From Metaphire vulgaris (taxonomy: Eukaryota > Annelida > Clitellata > Crassiclitellata > Megascolecidae), in contig CM030840.1 in NCBI GenBank assembly GCA_018105865.1, positions 5,798,140 through 5,862,139 on the forward strand: 64,000 nt of DNA. Direction: 5' to 3'. Below the pieces are notes generated by a model. It was not told where the DNA came from, ran no database searches, and saw only the letters and a list, made by a program, of their open reading frames with translations. How positions within the stretch are numbered: position 1 is the first letter of the stretch; each line of letters starts with the position of its first letter. The translations under genes were made by a program, and so were the position numbers. This document shows positions 28,701 to 43,555 of this stretch, in pieces.

Positions 28701-31700
28701 TCCTTGTTCTTTACTATCCAATCAGTAATTTAGAAAAAATGCACTTAGCAAAAGAAATCTTGCAATACTGGTAAATCTTCTTTGAAAGGTCCAAAATCTT
28801 GTATGAAGTTTCTGTTATTGCATCAGACAAAGGTCAATAGATTTAACCTCAACCAATTTACCAAATGAAAACTAGTCTTTAAAAAATGTTAATTCAGATT
28901 TGTTACATACCTGATTCATCAGTGAAGCCTTTGATCAACTCACTCCATGTTGAATTACCAACCTTTGTAAATGCTTTAACCTATACAGTCATAACACAAA
29001 GATCTGCTCATAAATTACACACACAATTCTATCCATCTTAAATCCTATAAATAAAAGATATGTACATTCCCATCCACAGTCATCACTTGTAGGCCAACCT
29101 ATAAATGGTTGGTGCCATCATCATCATCATCATCTTCACCACAATGCCGCATATTCAAACACTAACAATGGACAGTGCTGCAAAACTTCATCATTCAACT
29201 ATGGTCTCATGTCAACATCCTGTTATGGTATGCTTAGAAATTGTTCATGCAGCAGTAGAAGCACAATAGTAATAAAATTTCAACAGAGTATAAAGAGCAT
29301 CACCGATCCTACTCTCAATCTGGAACTTGGATTCACATCATGCCCTTCAACTCCATTGTAAACATGTAACAGTAGTATTGTCTATTAAATCAACTAATTA
29401 AATCAACTGAAGACTCATTTATTTAACATCTCTTTCAACTGACAATGTAAAGTGCCCTTGACTTTTGCTCTTGCCATGTTTATCGCATTATACTAAATTG
29501 ACATGATTGATTGATTGATTGAACTAAACTGCCAATTTAAAAAAAACCAGAATAATATTATCAGTTATCTGATATGTTGATCTTGTAGTGTAGCATAAAA
29601 TAACCTGAATGGAATAAAGACTATGTGGCTCCAAATGAGTCACATTGTATTGGACAACCTCTGATCCAGTACTGCTGATCAGAGCATCCTTTCGTACTTG
29701 CTGACCACTGTACTTTATATAATAGCCCATTATGACTCCATGTGGTGGATCGGGTACTTCCCACTGGACGGAAATGCTATCACTCTGGCGTTGAACGATT
29801 GCAATATTTCTCGGTGCAGGTGGAACTAAAAAGAGTGAATTTGTAAAGGCACTTATAGTTGTCTATTTGCAAAATTAACCTCATGAATACACATTCTCTG
29901 TACTGCAAATAAACATGGAGTATTGAGATAATGCCCAGTGGCCATATGTCATAAAGTCATCACAACAATCAAAACATTACTTACAAAAGAACCAACAACT
30001 ACTATGCTTTGCATACAGCAGAATGTAAGCACTTGGAATATCAGGAATGGTTGAGTAATAACTTGCCAATCAAACATCTGAAACTGAACCAGTGTAGTTT
30101 CAAACAGCACCAGAATATAAACTAAAACTTACACTTATATTAAAACAAATAATAATTGCAGTTTAACACTACTACCAATCTATCCATGTCTAAGCAATGA
30201 ACACCTTAGCTGTCTGCTGGCATCATGACTCGATCCTGGGATGGTCACCTATACAAGTACAAGTCGTGCTCGACATTGCCTAACTTCAGTGTTCTTACAG
30301 GAACCAGCCACACAATGCCAAGTAGGTCGGTCATATAATTGTTAAAATCATAGAAAATCATTAACATGCCACATGCATCACAAATACTCACCGTCCTCAA
30401 AGGTCATGAATCCCAACTGTGATCTTGGACCATTAAACTGATGGTTAACAATCCATATTTCAATGCTGTAGTTGGTGTATGGCACAAGGTCCTGGAATTC
30501 CAGTTCTGTTCTGTTAACCAGGTTCTCTACAACTGTGGTTTCAATGCCATTCCTTCGCATCACAAGTCGGTAAGCATAGCCTCTCAGCATACCATTTGAC
30601 TTGCGACAGTCTACTTCATTCCACGAGAACTTAGCCGTGAATGCCGACAACCGCACACGCTCAAACTGGCTAATCTCTGGAGGATCTGTGAAGATAAAAT
30701 CAACAAAAAGCTTAATGTTTCAGAGTACTTCACCTAACCTCCACATACATTGCTTACTGCTGTTCTTAGCATTAACCACTGAGTCATGCTTGGGGCTGGA
30801 AAATAAATGTGAAGGGCATTAAGCCCAGGCCTTGCTCGGGCCTAGTTATGTATCAACAGTTTCTAAGTTCGTGCTGACAAAAGCAGTAAACATGGCACTG
30901 GCAACAAGGTCAGCACTTGGTACGAGTAATTGAGGACCTTGCTAATACACACATGCAACCAACATCAACATGAATCTGAAATAATGGAACATTTTCATTA
31001 CAATACTTTGGCAATTAAAGATGTTAGGAACCAAACAAGACTCATTGCTCCTATATTAATAGGAGTTAATAATTAATTAATAATTAATATCTGTATTCTA
31101 ATTAGCATCCACAATTGCACAGCCATATTTCTTATGGCCAAATGCAATGAGTCCTACCCACCTAAAGCCTTGATAGCTGACAATTTCTTGTTTAGCCTGG
31201 CTATTTACTTAAATGCATAATGTAAAAAAATTGTATCCATTAAACAGTGTTAAGTCAAAACCACAGGACATCAACAAGCTAACAGGAAATGAATATTACC
31301 AAGGTAAGGTCATTCCAAGTGCTGCTGGCAAATTTGAAATAACTAAGACCACAGTTTTCTATAGAAAATTATTCCAAATTCCACAAACCAGCCAGGCTAT
31401 TTCCGTGACTCACTGTGGCAAATTTTCACAATTCCGCAGACCTCTGCAGGGTGCTATTAATTAAGTGAATAGAGACCTTTAGGACTATTTACTTATGAAT
31501 GACTAAACAGCAATATTATTATTACATGGTTGTTAATGCACATTAAGTCATTCACAAAGTGAAGAATTGTAAGTGCATAGCAAGTCAGGGCTGAGCAACT
31601 TGCCCAAGGTGACAACGCAGCTGATAGGGTCAGATTCAATCCTGTAACCTTCTGGTTTCATGTCAATAATCCTACCACTACTCCACTGTGCCCCCATAAT

Positions 31701-34700
31701 TATATTTACAACAAATCCTTCTTGTGCAGCAGATGCTGCTGTCTGAAGCTGTTTCCAACATGCTGGCATGATCTGCCTTTTAAGCACAGCACCTGTGTCG
31801 ATGTCAGTTTTGCACTTTGCTGTGTTTATTGAAAGTAGTTATGACTGTAGAGCATCTGCTAATGTCCAACTGCAAATATGGTCAATGGCAATGTTGCAAG
31901 TCTTACACATCAGCAGATCTATCCCTACGACAAACATTGAGAACCAAACTCTGCTACACAAATGGCCGGAGTCACATGAACTGCAGTTTTCAAATGCTGA
32001 TTATGTGAGAGTTCATGCACTGCAACAAGCAGGACTGGTGTCTGACAATGCAAAATGCATAATGATGCTAAGCCATCCACTAGTGTCCATATTTACCAGT
32101 TCAAACACCTATAAATTTCTAAGTCTCTTTGTCAGACAATAACCTGTATCTGATGCAAAATCTATGAATAATAAATTAAACAGTTTCAAAATTGTTATGT
32201 AAAAAAGAAGGGCATCACTAATTATGTCTTCGGTCACATGGCCAATGTGCTCACTAATAATCAACAGCCAGCACCGAATTCCGCCGAAACAGAAATTCTG
32301 CAGACACAGGCCAATTCCGTTGCTTCGCTCAAGATTCTGAGGTCTGTGGAAAAATGTGGTCCCAAGGCATAGCTCTGTTTCAGAACCATGCTTTTACAGT
32401 TTGCAACCTAAGCCAGACATTGAAAAGTTGCTTTAAACTAGATTTTATAGTAATCTTTCCGCATAAAGGTTAATTCTCGGACAAAAATATCACATATAAC
32501 GCTTGCAACAATTACCTGAAGGTTCAGTTGTGGCTGACATCACGATCTCCTGACCTTTCTCTGCTTCTGTATGTGGCCAAATCTTAACCTGGTACCTGGT
32601 GTACGGAAGCAAGTCCGGCAGTTCTAATTCCGTTTTATCTGGATCAATATCCATCCAAGGACTCCAAGCCTCTGCATAAGGGGCACAGCTGCCGATTTGC
32701 AGGACACGATAAGTGACGATGTAGTAACGCACTTGGCTGTTGGGGTTCGTTTGGAGCCCATCGAAGCTGAAGTGTTGTCGCCCGCACTTGGCTTCACATC
32801 AAAATTCTCAACCGACCAGATTCTACATTTTAAAAATGTTCTTGGTAAAATTGCAACAGCAGAAATTTTACATAATTACAACTGAATCATCAAACTTAAC
32901 TCTGCATTCTACATAATCATAAAAAAGTCCTTCCATAAACTTCAACATTACAAGTTTTCAAGGTTCAATATTTGGAACAAAAATCAAAATATCTGCAAAG
33001 TTTTATGGGGACAAACTACTGTGAGTAAAGAAACTTAATACTTTTACCTAAATAAAGTACTAGTTCTAAATCAGCTCTTAAAAATTAAATGACATAGTAA
33101 ATTTACTAAAATGACTTCTAACTGAAACAAACGGCACCAATCAATTCTAACGCCGACTCACTTCCCACGTAGAAAGTCTCAACCAAATCGCTCTCCAAAC
33201 CAGCATTGTTGATGACAGAGACGCCAATTGACAAGTTAGCATAGGGATCGATGTCATTTACTATAACTCTGTGCACATCAATTGCTTGCAGAAATACGAA
33301 GTTATCATCCGCTGCTTTCTTTGTATAGACACGATACTGACGTATGTTAATGCAATTGTATTTCTCACGCGAAGGCAGCTACAAACATGCAAAAATAATG
33401 CTCTGCTCTATCTAACGCTTCATAAAATCAATGGGGACCTCAGCATGGGAATAGGAATTTTATGAATTTGTAGGATGTCTTCCAATCAGTTCCAACATCC
33501 ATGGCAAACTTATTGACAGAGGTAGAGGAACTGGGATGAGAGGCATGCTCCAAGATCGGAAGTATGCAGCATGAAAGGCAGAGAAGCAGACCAAATGATT
33601 TCAAAACTGATGAGAAGCATGAGCAGAGGCCAAGATGACAACCTATTGAGAGCATCTGGCACGACAATAAATGTATCAGAATTGAAGACTCCATTCTGCC
33701 AAGCATGGCACCCATTTCAAAGACTGGGAAGAAGCAAGATCTCCTTATAAAATCTTATACAAAAAAGCCACAGTAGGCAGTCAAAAGATAACAAAAATGA
33801 ACTGCAATAAACATCACAACAAACTAATGAAAATAAAAATTCGCTAAGCAGCAAGTTTGAAGTAATATAAAAGTTTAGTCATGAGACAAATGAAGAAACT
33901 GCATTAACACATTGACTGCTGCTCCATAAACTACTGTGTGGTCACGCCAGCCACCAGCCACTGATTCAGGCTAGGTGATGGAAATATAGAAAAAAACTCA
34001 TGCTACTAAATGACAAATAAACATATCTTTCTTTTTACCTTAGAAAAATATAAAATCCAGTCGATATATCCTGAATGGACTTGTATTATACATATGGAAA
34101 GTAATTCAAAATGTATTGCTGATTTCATTACAATGTTGGGAAAACCCATCTGCATTGTACATTGAAATAAATAAGCCCAGTCTTGAATAAAAAAAGGTAC
34201 TCCACTAAACTTCTGCAATTTTGCTGTCAGATTTAGAAATATTATCCTAAAAACACTGTAGAACTTCCACTACAGAACTTCTGTTGCAATGAAATAGCCA
34301 CCCAAACCGGCTCTGAACAGAGACAGTCATATTATTACATTTCTATCCAAAATTCACAGCTTTTGCAAAAAAATTTTACTTTTCATGCATTCCATAGATG
34401 ACATTACATCTCTGTATTATTCTGTGGCCAAATACATTTGATTTGAGGTGCTGACAACATAGAAGTCTATAAACAACATGACAAGATGGTCTCGTCTTGG
34501 CTGGTGCAAGAGCCTAAATCTTGTCAAGACCGTCTTGTCATGGCAGCCAACGTGTTAAGAATGCAAATATGAATTCATGCTATGCAGCCACGAAAACAGA
34601 ATGACAATTCAAAGGATGTGATCAACATGTAGTAAATAGTCTCACCCTCCATTCAACTACAAGTGAAATTTTCTGCTTTGCTTCAGGAGAATCGGGGTGA

Positions 34701-37700
34701 TCTCCATTCACACCATCTCCTCTTAAGCCATCATCATCATCATAATCACTTGAGTCCAAATTAATCGTTGAAGTACTAGGTCTATGTCTAACTGATAATG
34801 GTCCCGAAAGCGGTTCTATGAAAAGATTTTAATTACAACAACAAAATTTCAAAATAAATAATGTAAATTATATAAAATACAAACAAAATTACAAAGTATA
34901 AATTATTATAAACTTCCTAAATATCTTCATCTACCCTACTAAATACCACAATTATGAGAATTGTAATTGACAATCTTCCAAGAACTCCTCATAAAGGCTG
35001 CAAAATAGGTGTAAATTTTCAGTAGTCAAATGGCTGAACATCACCTTGGCCAGCTCAACTGGTCTATAAAGCAATTAGGCAAACAGAATTTGATCATAAC
35101 TAACAGTGTAATTAGTACAGGGGACCCCCGTTAGAGCGCGCCCCGTTTGAGCGCGGATTCGGTTATAGCGCGGACACGGGCTTGGATCCCAACTTAGAAG
35201 CTGAATTACAGTATACGAAAATTGTTATCACGCGAATGATCTAAAATTACCGACTGTTTATTCCCTTTTTGTGCCGTCTACTCACTCTACTGCATAAGCT
35301 TAGCTCCGCGATCTGTGCGGCTACGCTAATCTAAGGGTGTCGTGGCCTCACGGCTGACGCTATCGGAAACTACCAGAGACGCCATTCTTACCATTAGGCT
35401 TTCAAAACTCATATTTTTAGATAATTGCTAGCCATCCAAAGATAAAGTCCCAGAAATATGACCATAAATAATTCAGGACGTGAGCGAAAGTTGCGATTCT
35501 GCCTCTGAGTGGAATATTTCAAGCAATATGACTGACTTTTGTCAAAGCTTATTAGCGCCCGACCGGAGTAACAGTTTGTGGAGACTTACTTAATGAATAT
35601 TAATAAGTAACAGTTTCTAGCGACTTAATTAATGAATATTCATAAGTACAATGTTACTTATTAATATTCATCAAGTATGTCGCCACAAACTTACTTACTG
35701 TATTATCGACCGGGCTTCATCTGCACAAGCGCCATTTGCCGCTGTCAAAACACTTCGTTTGTGCGCTAATTGCATATTTCTGAACAAATCCACCCGCATA
35801 GAACGATGCACGACATTTATTCTGTGATCGTATCGTAAAGAAGATGTTTTCAAGGGTTTTCGTAATCGTGGTTGTTCCATTATGATCATGATGGCTAATA
35901 AAATTTATATAGCGCCGCATATGGTCCATTTCAGTATACCGCGGACCTCGTTATAACGCGGGTCTAGTTATGGACCCCAAAGTCCGCGTTATAACGGGGG
36001 TCCCCTGTAATTAAACTTGCGTGTTATGCGTAAACATACTTCCACACGTCGCCACAGTGAAGATAGGAGATGGCGTTCCAACAAAACCAGTTGAATGCAC
36101 GGCAGCTACTTTAAACTGGTAATGCTGCGTCTTCTGGAGATTGCCGACTGTTGCAGACCTCATGGTCGACTTCTTCCACGACAGTCCAGTTGAAATCACC
36201 GCGTGGTCTGGAAGTAGATGACATAGTCAGAAACAGGTCCAGATCCCTTGTCGGGAGGATTCACCATTCCTCCAGCGGATTGTAATTGATGAAGCATTAC
36301 GAGTTTCAATGTCAGGATAACGGGTCATAACTGGCAGCACTGAAATGAAAACCATCCAAAACAGTTACACATGTCCTAGTGACTCAATTGCACGACAATG
36401 GCTTCATGCAGAGCCAGTGTAACAAGAAGGGATAACTTATAAAATATTCACATGCTGATTGTTATTAGCTTCTCTGAAAGATTCTTCACAAGAGTAAACC
36501 TACAATACTCCATTACAATTACATATACAGTAGAACTTCTATATAATGGACTCGGTTATAACGTATACTCGGTTGTAATATACCACAATGTATGGTCCTA
36601 TGTGATGCACCACCATGATCGGATGATAATTAATGGATATAACATACTGAACTTTACAGACCAACCAAGCACGTTATAATGACTTTTACTGTATATGAAT
36701 GCACACACACACATACACACAAACAGAAGACTACCAATATTATTTTAGATTTACACCTAGGTCAGCAGACAAACTCTTAAAACATATAATAAGGTACACC
36801 TAATGGAAATTATGTTATCAGCTATGCATTACAGGGAAACAAAACTAATTAATTGATAAACTGGTTAAACTAAAAGGATCTGAAAGAGAAAGAGGAAGAG
36901 CACTGGTCAGGCCTTGATTAAGCTGCCATATATTACCCAATATGGTCTACAATCATGTATATAGCATATGGAATTATAGATCAGTTGCTACAGAAGCTTA
37001 CAGAAAAACTACGGTACTATTACTGCTAAGAGCCACACAATCAGCCAGACTCTCGTCTCAAGTCATTATCGTTTTTTACTCAAAAGACTGGGGACAAGCT
37101 GGCTAATCAGAGCAAAGCACAATCTGGGTTACAAGAAATGCTTGTCAAGCACTTTCTGAAGGAATTAATTCAGGCTGTCTTGATTAGATCAGCTGTCAAT
37201 TTTCTGCATCAAAAGCGCTAGAATGGAAGAAACATGTTGAGCATCAGCACAGACTGAGGACTTAGAAAGCTTGTGATAACGACCATACGATGAAGGACAA
37301 ACATTCTGAACAACAATGCAAAAGTGTAAACTGATTTTAGCGGTGCAGAAAGTATGTTAAAGCCTGTTAGGACAGATTCAAATTTGCATATTTTAACCTA
37401 CCTCAATAATTTATGCAGCACATGTGTCATATGCCTGGATTTAAGCGCCTTGTCATATTTAACATTACTTAATTACTATTGATGCACTGTATCCCTATCA
37501 GAAAATGTATAATTATCTACACTGTGTCTGGATAAAAAGTATGCCAACTCTCTTTTTCGCTATAATTTTAAGAAAACTTGGCCAATTTCCATAAAATTTG
37601 CAGTTTTGAAACAGGAATGAATTGGCTTCAGATAGATGCAAGCATTGTCTGAAAAAGTTTACAATGAATATTCAAAATGTCCATCACCAGAATTGACACA

Positions 37701-40700
37701 TGGTTTCATGATTTCAGACGTCGCCACCACTGATGAATGGCTGCTGCAATGACGTTGTGATCAAACTTTGCCTATTCAATCATCAGTCACCAATCTCTGC
37801 TTCAGTTCTTTCAGATTGGAAATGTCTGACTGGTAGACCCTTTCCTGAAGAATACCTACACCGAGTAGTCTCTAAGTTCAAATCTGGTGAGTTTGGTGGC
37901 CACAGTTCAGGTGGTATGAAAGCAGAAGTCTCCCAGTGCAGTAATTCAATGGTGTTACGAGCATGTCATATATTACGTCAAAAAAGAGTGGGTACACAAG
38001 GAGCGTCTTATATCCCATGATTTGAATTCTGTCCCACATAAACCCTCTAAATTTCATATAAACCGGTCAAGTTTTCTTAAAGTTATAGTGAAAATAGAGT
38101 TGGCATACATTTTATCAGGACACACTATATAACCATCTGTACACATGCACAGGGTTCAGTCACCTGGTAAATATAAATGAATAAAATTAAAGAAACATGC
38201 AATGGTTTTATTAGACTCAACAACACAAAAGTCTTTCACGAAGTAAAAGAATTGACACAAAGAACAACACTCTAAGTAGAAGACAGCGCACTGGTTCAAA
38301 AAGAACACAAAACACATAGATAAGATCAGCAGAGTTGCAAAGTATCAAGCTGAAAACTGGAAGTTCAGATGTATAACTTTCAAAAGGGGAGCAAATAGTC
38401 ACCATTGTTATGTCAACACACAACAGTTCAAAGTTTGGTGACAAAATGCAATTCCAACTTCATTTTTAAATAAGTCTCTAGCCATTATTTCTGCTCCCAG
38501 ATATCAGGCACAGTTTCTGGACAGCATAAAATTTAGAAGCTCCACTCAGACTGCAGGTGTTGTTAACTCGTTGACTGCCAAAGAACCTATATGCAAATAT
38601 ATTGAAAAATGGGACATATATTGCACATCCTGGCACCCAATGTGTTGATGAAGGACAGATTTAAGGAAGGTCAACATACGGATCAGACAGTTGTCTCCGG
38701 CGTATCCAAGCTTGCAGCCTGATTTGCATTTGCCAGATGTTTTATTGCACACCTCTCCGTCTGTTCTGCAGTTGCAGTCGAAATCGCAGTTGAGGCCATA
38801 ACGACCGTCTGGACATTCTGCTCAACACATCCATAAAATATTGAAAAATAATTAAATTACTCTTAAAAACTCAAACCATAAAATCAACAATCAGATAAAT
38901 CAATCAATAATCAATCATTAATTTATCAATAACAGTGAAGACTGTGAAATGAACTATTCAGAATAAGACTAGCCATTGTCAACACTTGCAAGAAAAAAAT
39001 TATTAAGCAATAAATCAACTTCCAAAGCATGCCAGAGAAACAGCAGGTCACTTTGCTGAATTAAAACACTGTCAAAAATGAACACCTTATTTAAACCCAT
39101 CCAAGCTCTTGGGCCATAAAAAAATCAGGACATTCCTTTTCTCACAGAATATGGTTTCATGAAGACAAAGAACAGCAGTATGCATCTTTACCTACAAAGT
39201 CGATTTCCGACCATTAATTGATAACCATGTCTGCAGTATTGACTATCTGATAAATGCTATTGGAATGCTCTTAACTTAACAAAACTGTAGGATAATGCAT
39301 ACAATACCACATTCATGCAAACATCTGTGCACAGCACAAGTGTATGATATACATGTGGTCATGTGCATCGCAATGCATAGGCACAGGACACTAGACATAC
39401 AAAGCATCAATGCAGCTTAAACTCGGGTCAATCAATGTATGTGACATTTCTAGAAAATTATGTGCTTTCTCTTAACTATGTGGATGTGACTCATAATACT
39501 GCCGAGTACCGGTAATAGAACCTAGCCCAACAGTTCTAGCAATGCAGCTAATATCTAATACAGCAGCCATCTGATTAAGTTTTGAATATCAGCCATGGAG
39601 CAAATTTTATGACCGCCTTTAAAAGGAAGACTTTTTGGAGATTATAGCCATTCTGTTTGTGAAATGACCCACACAGCAGATTTCACTCCATCAGCAAATC
39701 AATAACACATAGAATATCTCACACAATCATCAATATCACACAGTGACTTCCTCTCTGTTGGGTAACACAGTCCAATGATTGTGTTAAATTAAAATTTCAC
39801 AATACTAGATACATGTCTCAATGATAATAGCAGCATCAATCAATTAGGTTTTTACTATATGAAAGGCAATAAAGGAAAAATAAGACACAAGTCAGCAATA
39901 ACCTGTCTGACAGTCGGATCCTTGCCACCCAGGTGCGCAACCGGATTCACAATGTCCAGTTGCTTTATCACACACCTCCGTGGAAGAATTACAATGACAC
40001 TTTAACTCACAGGCATGTCCAAAATGACCATCAGAACAGTCTTTTGAAACCACAAAAACAGAACAGATGTTTTAACATAACATTAAAAAGAAAATTTCAA
40101 AATTGAAACCTGATAACATTCTCAATAGCAGCATTTTAACGTTACATAAATTGCAGAAATTTATCAACCTATATTTGCAAATGCTATGATTAATAGAATT
40201 AGCAATTTCACTGCAATGTGACAGAATCTGGTAGTGTTAAGTCAATACATAATGCTAAAACCCATTACCATAGAAAATATGCTAATGAGTTTTTACCAAA
40301 ACAGCATAGAAAGCATGATAGGAGGGAAAACACAAAGGCATCCATTACCTTGGCAGTTATTTCCAGTCCAATGAACATCGCAACGACCATTACCACAAAA
40401 CCCAGTCGCTTGGTCACAGTAGTCACCATTCTCACAGTGACATTCACTGACACAGTTGATTCCAAAACGTCCCACAGGACATGCTTTAAAAATCATCACT
40501 TTAAAAATCATTTGAAAGCCATCAAATCAGAACTTGCCACAAGCACATAATACAACATACTTACTTACAGACAAAGGCTTCCCAGCAGTTTAAAGTTGGA
40601 CAAGGTCCATTGTTCAAATACAGATTAGCAGGAATAGACACAGAGTGGTAAATATCCCACATCATAAAAGTAAGCTATGAAAAGTCTGTGAGATAGACCG

Positions 40701-43499
40701 ATGCCTAGACATTTCTCACATCAAAATTCAAATGCCAATTTATAACTTTACTGTGTAATGGAACTATCATAAGCAACAAAGCAAGATTATTGTAGCAAAT
40801 TCTGGTAGCTCTTACACAACATGGAGAGTTGATGAATGTGTACTTTACATTACCAAACGGATAACTGCTAATTAAGTTTTGCTTGTTTCCTCATTATTAA
40901 TCAGACAACCTAACTACCGTATATACTCGAGATAAAGTCGATCCGAGTATAAGTCGACCTCTAGATTTTGGGTATTTGAAGGTGTCTAAAGTCATTGACC
41001 GAGAATAAGTCGGAGTGACGTCATCGCGGCGAACCCTCTTGAGGTGATAGTGAGAGTCGGAACAATGGCGGACGCTTGAAGTGGGCATGTGGCGCAGCGG
41101 CGCCATTGTTTTGATTAAAAACTGCGTTTTAGCTTTGAACTATCGAGAAACTGAACGATTTTCACATTCCCAGATTGATTCCTGCGATTAGGAAAATTTT
41201 AAACCTGCTATTCGCTCATTCTTGACAATATAAAAGTCTTAATTACGGTAATCTTGAATTTTTATATTTATGTAGCGCCAATATTTAATTAATATTTATG
41301 TGGCGCCTATAAATTACCAATCTTAAAAGCGCTGATGTGAACTTTTATTTAGATGCCGTGGCGTATGTTGAAAATAATTACGCAGTTAGCTAAATTAATT
41401 ATTTTAGACATGCTATGTATGGAAACTTTACCCAACAGTTAGTGCCTCGAGTATAAGTCGAGGTCAGGATATATAACCTGTGAATTGGCCTTAAATTTCT
41501 CGACTTTATCACGAATATATACGGTAGCTAGAAAACTTCTGCAGTAGACATACTGCTCTTGGCATCAGTTGATGGCCGTTTGCTTCAAGGTCACATCAAG
41601 GTCACATCACCCAGTATCAGATCTGAGGTCAGTCTGACAGACAGAGAGCAACACTTACTGCAGTCCTGGAGTGTACAGTAGCCCCATCTTCGCTGAGATC
41701 CGCCTGCAAGCTTCCAATAGCACCAGGCTTTCTTTTCTGGAGGTTTTGGATTTCGACAGTAGTTTCCAGCTTCTGCGATGTCTTTGTCTGGAAAGTGCAT
41801 GGCAGGGTAAGCCTTCTGAAGTGACCAGTTTACACACTGTCGATTGCTGTCGGTTTTTGACCTTTTCCCAGTGTAAAAAATTCCGGTAGCATCATTATAA
41901 GTACAGTTGCTGTCTACATAAAAATAACAAAACAATTGCATTAGTGAAAGAATGTACAACAACATGAATGGAAAATAAACTTCTAATAAAAAACAACTGA
42001 TGGACCAATTTAACAAGTAACTGAAAAGAGCATTATATCAGGACATAAATTTATACATTATACTGCAAGACAGAAGCATAGCAACCTGGTGTCAATCAGC
42101 AAAATTAAATTTTTAAAGGATTCAAGATACAAAGGGTAAAAGTGATGAATCATCTATCTGGTCATCATTGTCCAGTGTTCTTCTAGGGCACAGTTTAGAA
42201 GAAGTCCCATGCAAGTCACTTAGCAGCCTGTGAAAAAATTTATCACAATGGAGCACCAATGTCTGGGACTTGTATTCATACATCATCTGTAAAGCAGTTC
42301 CTATCCTGTTCTACCCTAAAGCAACAAATATACTATCCTGTTTCTGACTTGCCCAGTTAGCCAGATCCATATTCCATAAATTCAAGAAGGCCATAAACCA
42401 AATATAGGTTTATAAATTTCTGCAATTTATGTAATGTTAAAATGCTGCTATTGAGAATGTTATCAGGTTTCAATTTTGAAATTTTCTTTTTAATGGTCAA
42501 TTATCTTGACTCACTGAATATACAGAATTGCTGACAAAATGGTGGGACCCCAAATCAGCAGCATCCTCAGCCAAAAGATTGACCCTTAGCTTCTAATTAA
42601 ATACAAAGAATAAAACAGTGCTCTATTTTCATCCAGGTTAGGTTTTAACAAGATAAAGGTTCACCCTTATTCAAATTTGAGCTTTGGGCCCAATGCCGAT
42701 CTTGGTTTTAGGCAAGCAGCAAAGCGGGTGGCTTATACAATTAATCTAGTCTGCCAGTGCCTTTTACCATTGCAAACTTAACACTACCAACAATTTATTT
42801 AGACCTAAGCAATGTATGGCTGGGTTGGTCGCCAGCACCACGACTCAATCCAAGGACAGTCTCTCGACCAAGCACTAAGCTGCACTCAATGCTGCATAAA
42901 TTCAGTATTCTAACTGGAATTGATCACACTACACCATGTCAACCACATTAGGCATTCAGGTCCTGACTTCAATATGAAGATGACAAATACAGAAAATCCA
43001 CTATGTATTTTCTGCAGATTTCATATAAATTTATAATATTCCAGTGTGTCCATGATTTAATACCTAGAATTAAGGACAATGGCCATCATTAATACAGCCA
43101 CACCACCACACACAGCAACTCAAGCAAAGTCTTGCTGTCAATCTTTTTGCAATGACTAAGAGCAAAGGTAGAAAGCTATAGATCTATCTGAAGAGCAGGC
43201 AGGATTCAGAAGTGGCCGGAGCACCACCCATCAAATCCTGACACTAAGACTGCTCATTGAACAGGCCATAGAATGGAAGATGTATATACAACTGCATTGT
43301 GGGTTACACCAAGGCATTTGACTCGGTCTGGCAAGTGGGGCTATGCGCGACGCTGAAGAGCTATGGCATGAATCATGAATGGCAAGCTGCTGAGGATCAT
43401 CCAAAGCTTGTATAATTCAGCGATGGCTGTAGTCAGGTTCAACGGAAAAATCGGAGACTGGTTCAGGCTGACAGTGGGCTCACTACATGGAGACCCAAT

Positions 43500-43555
<56 letters not shown>

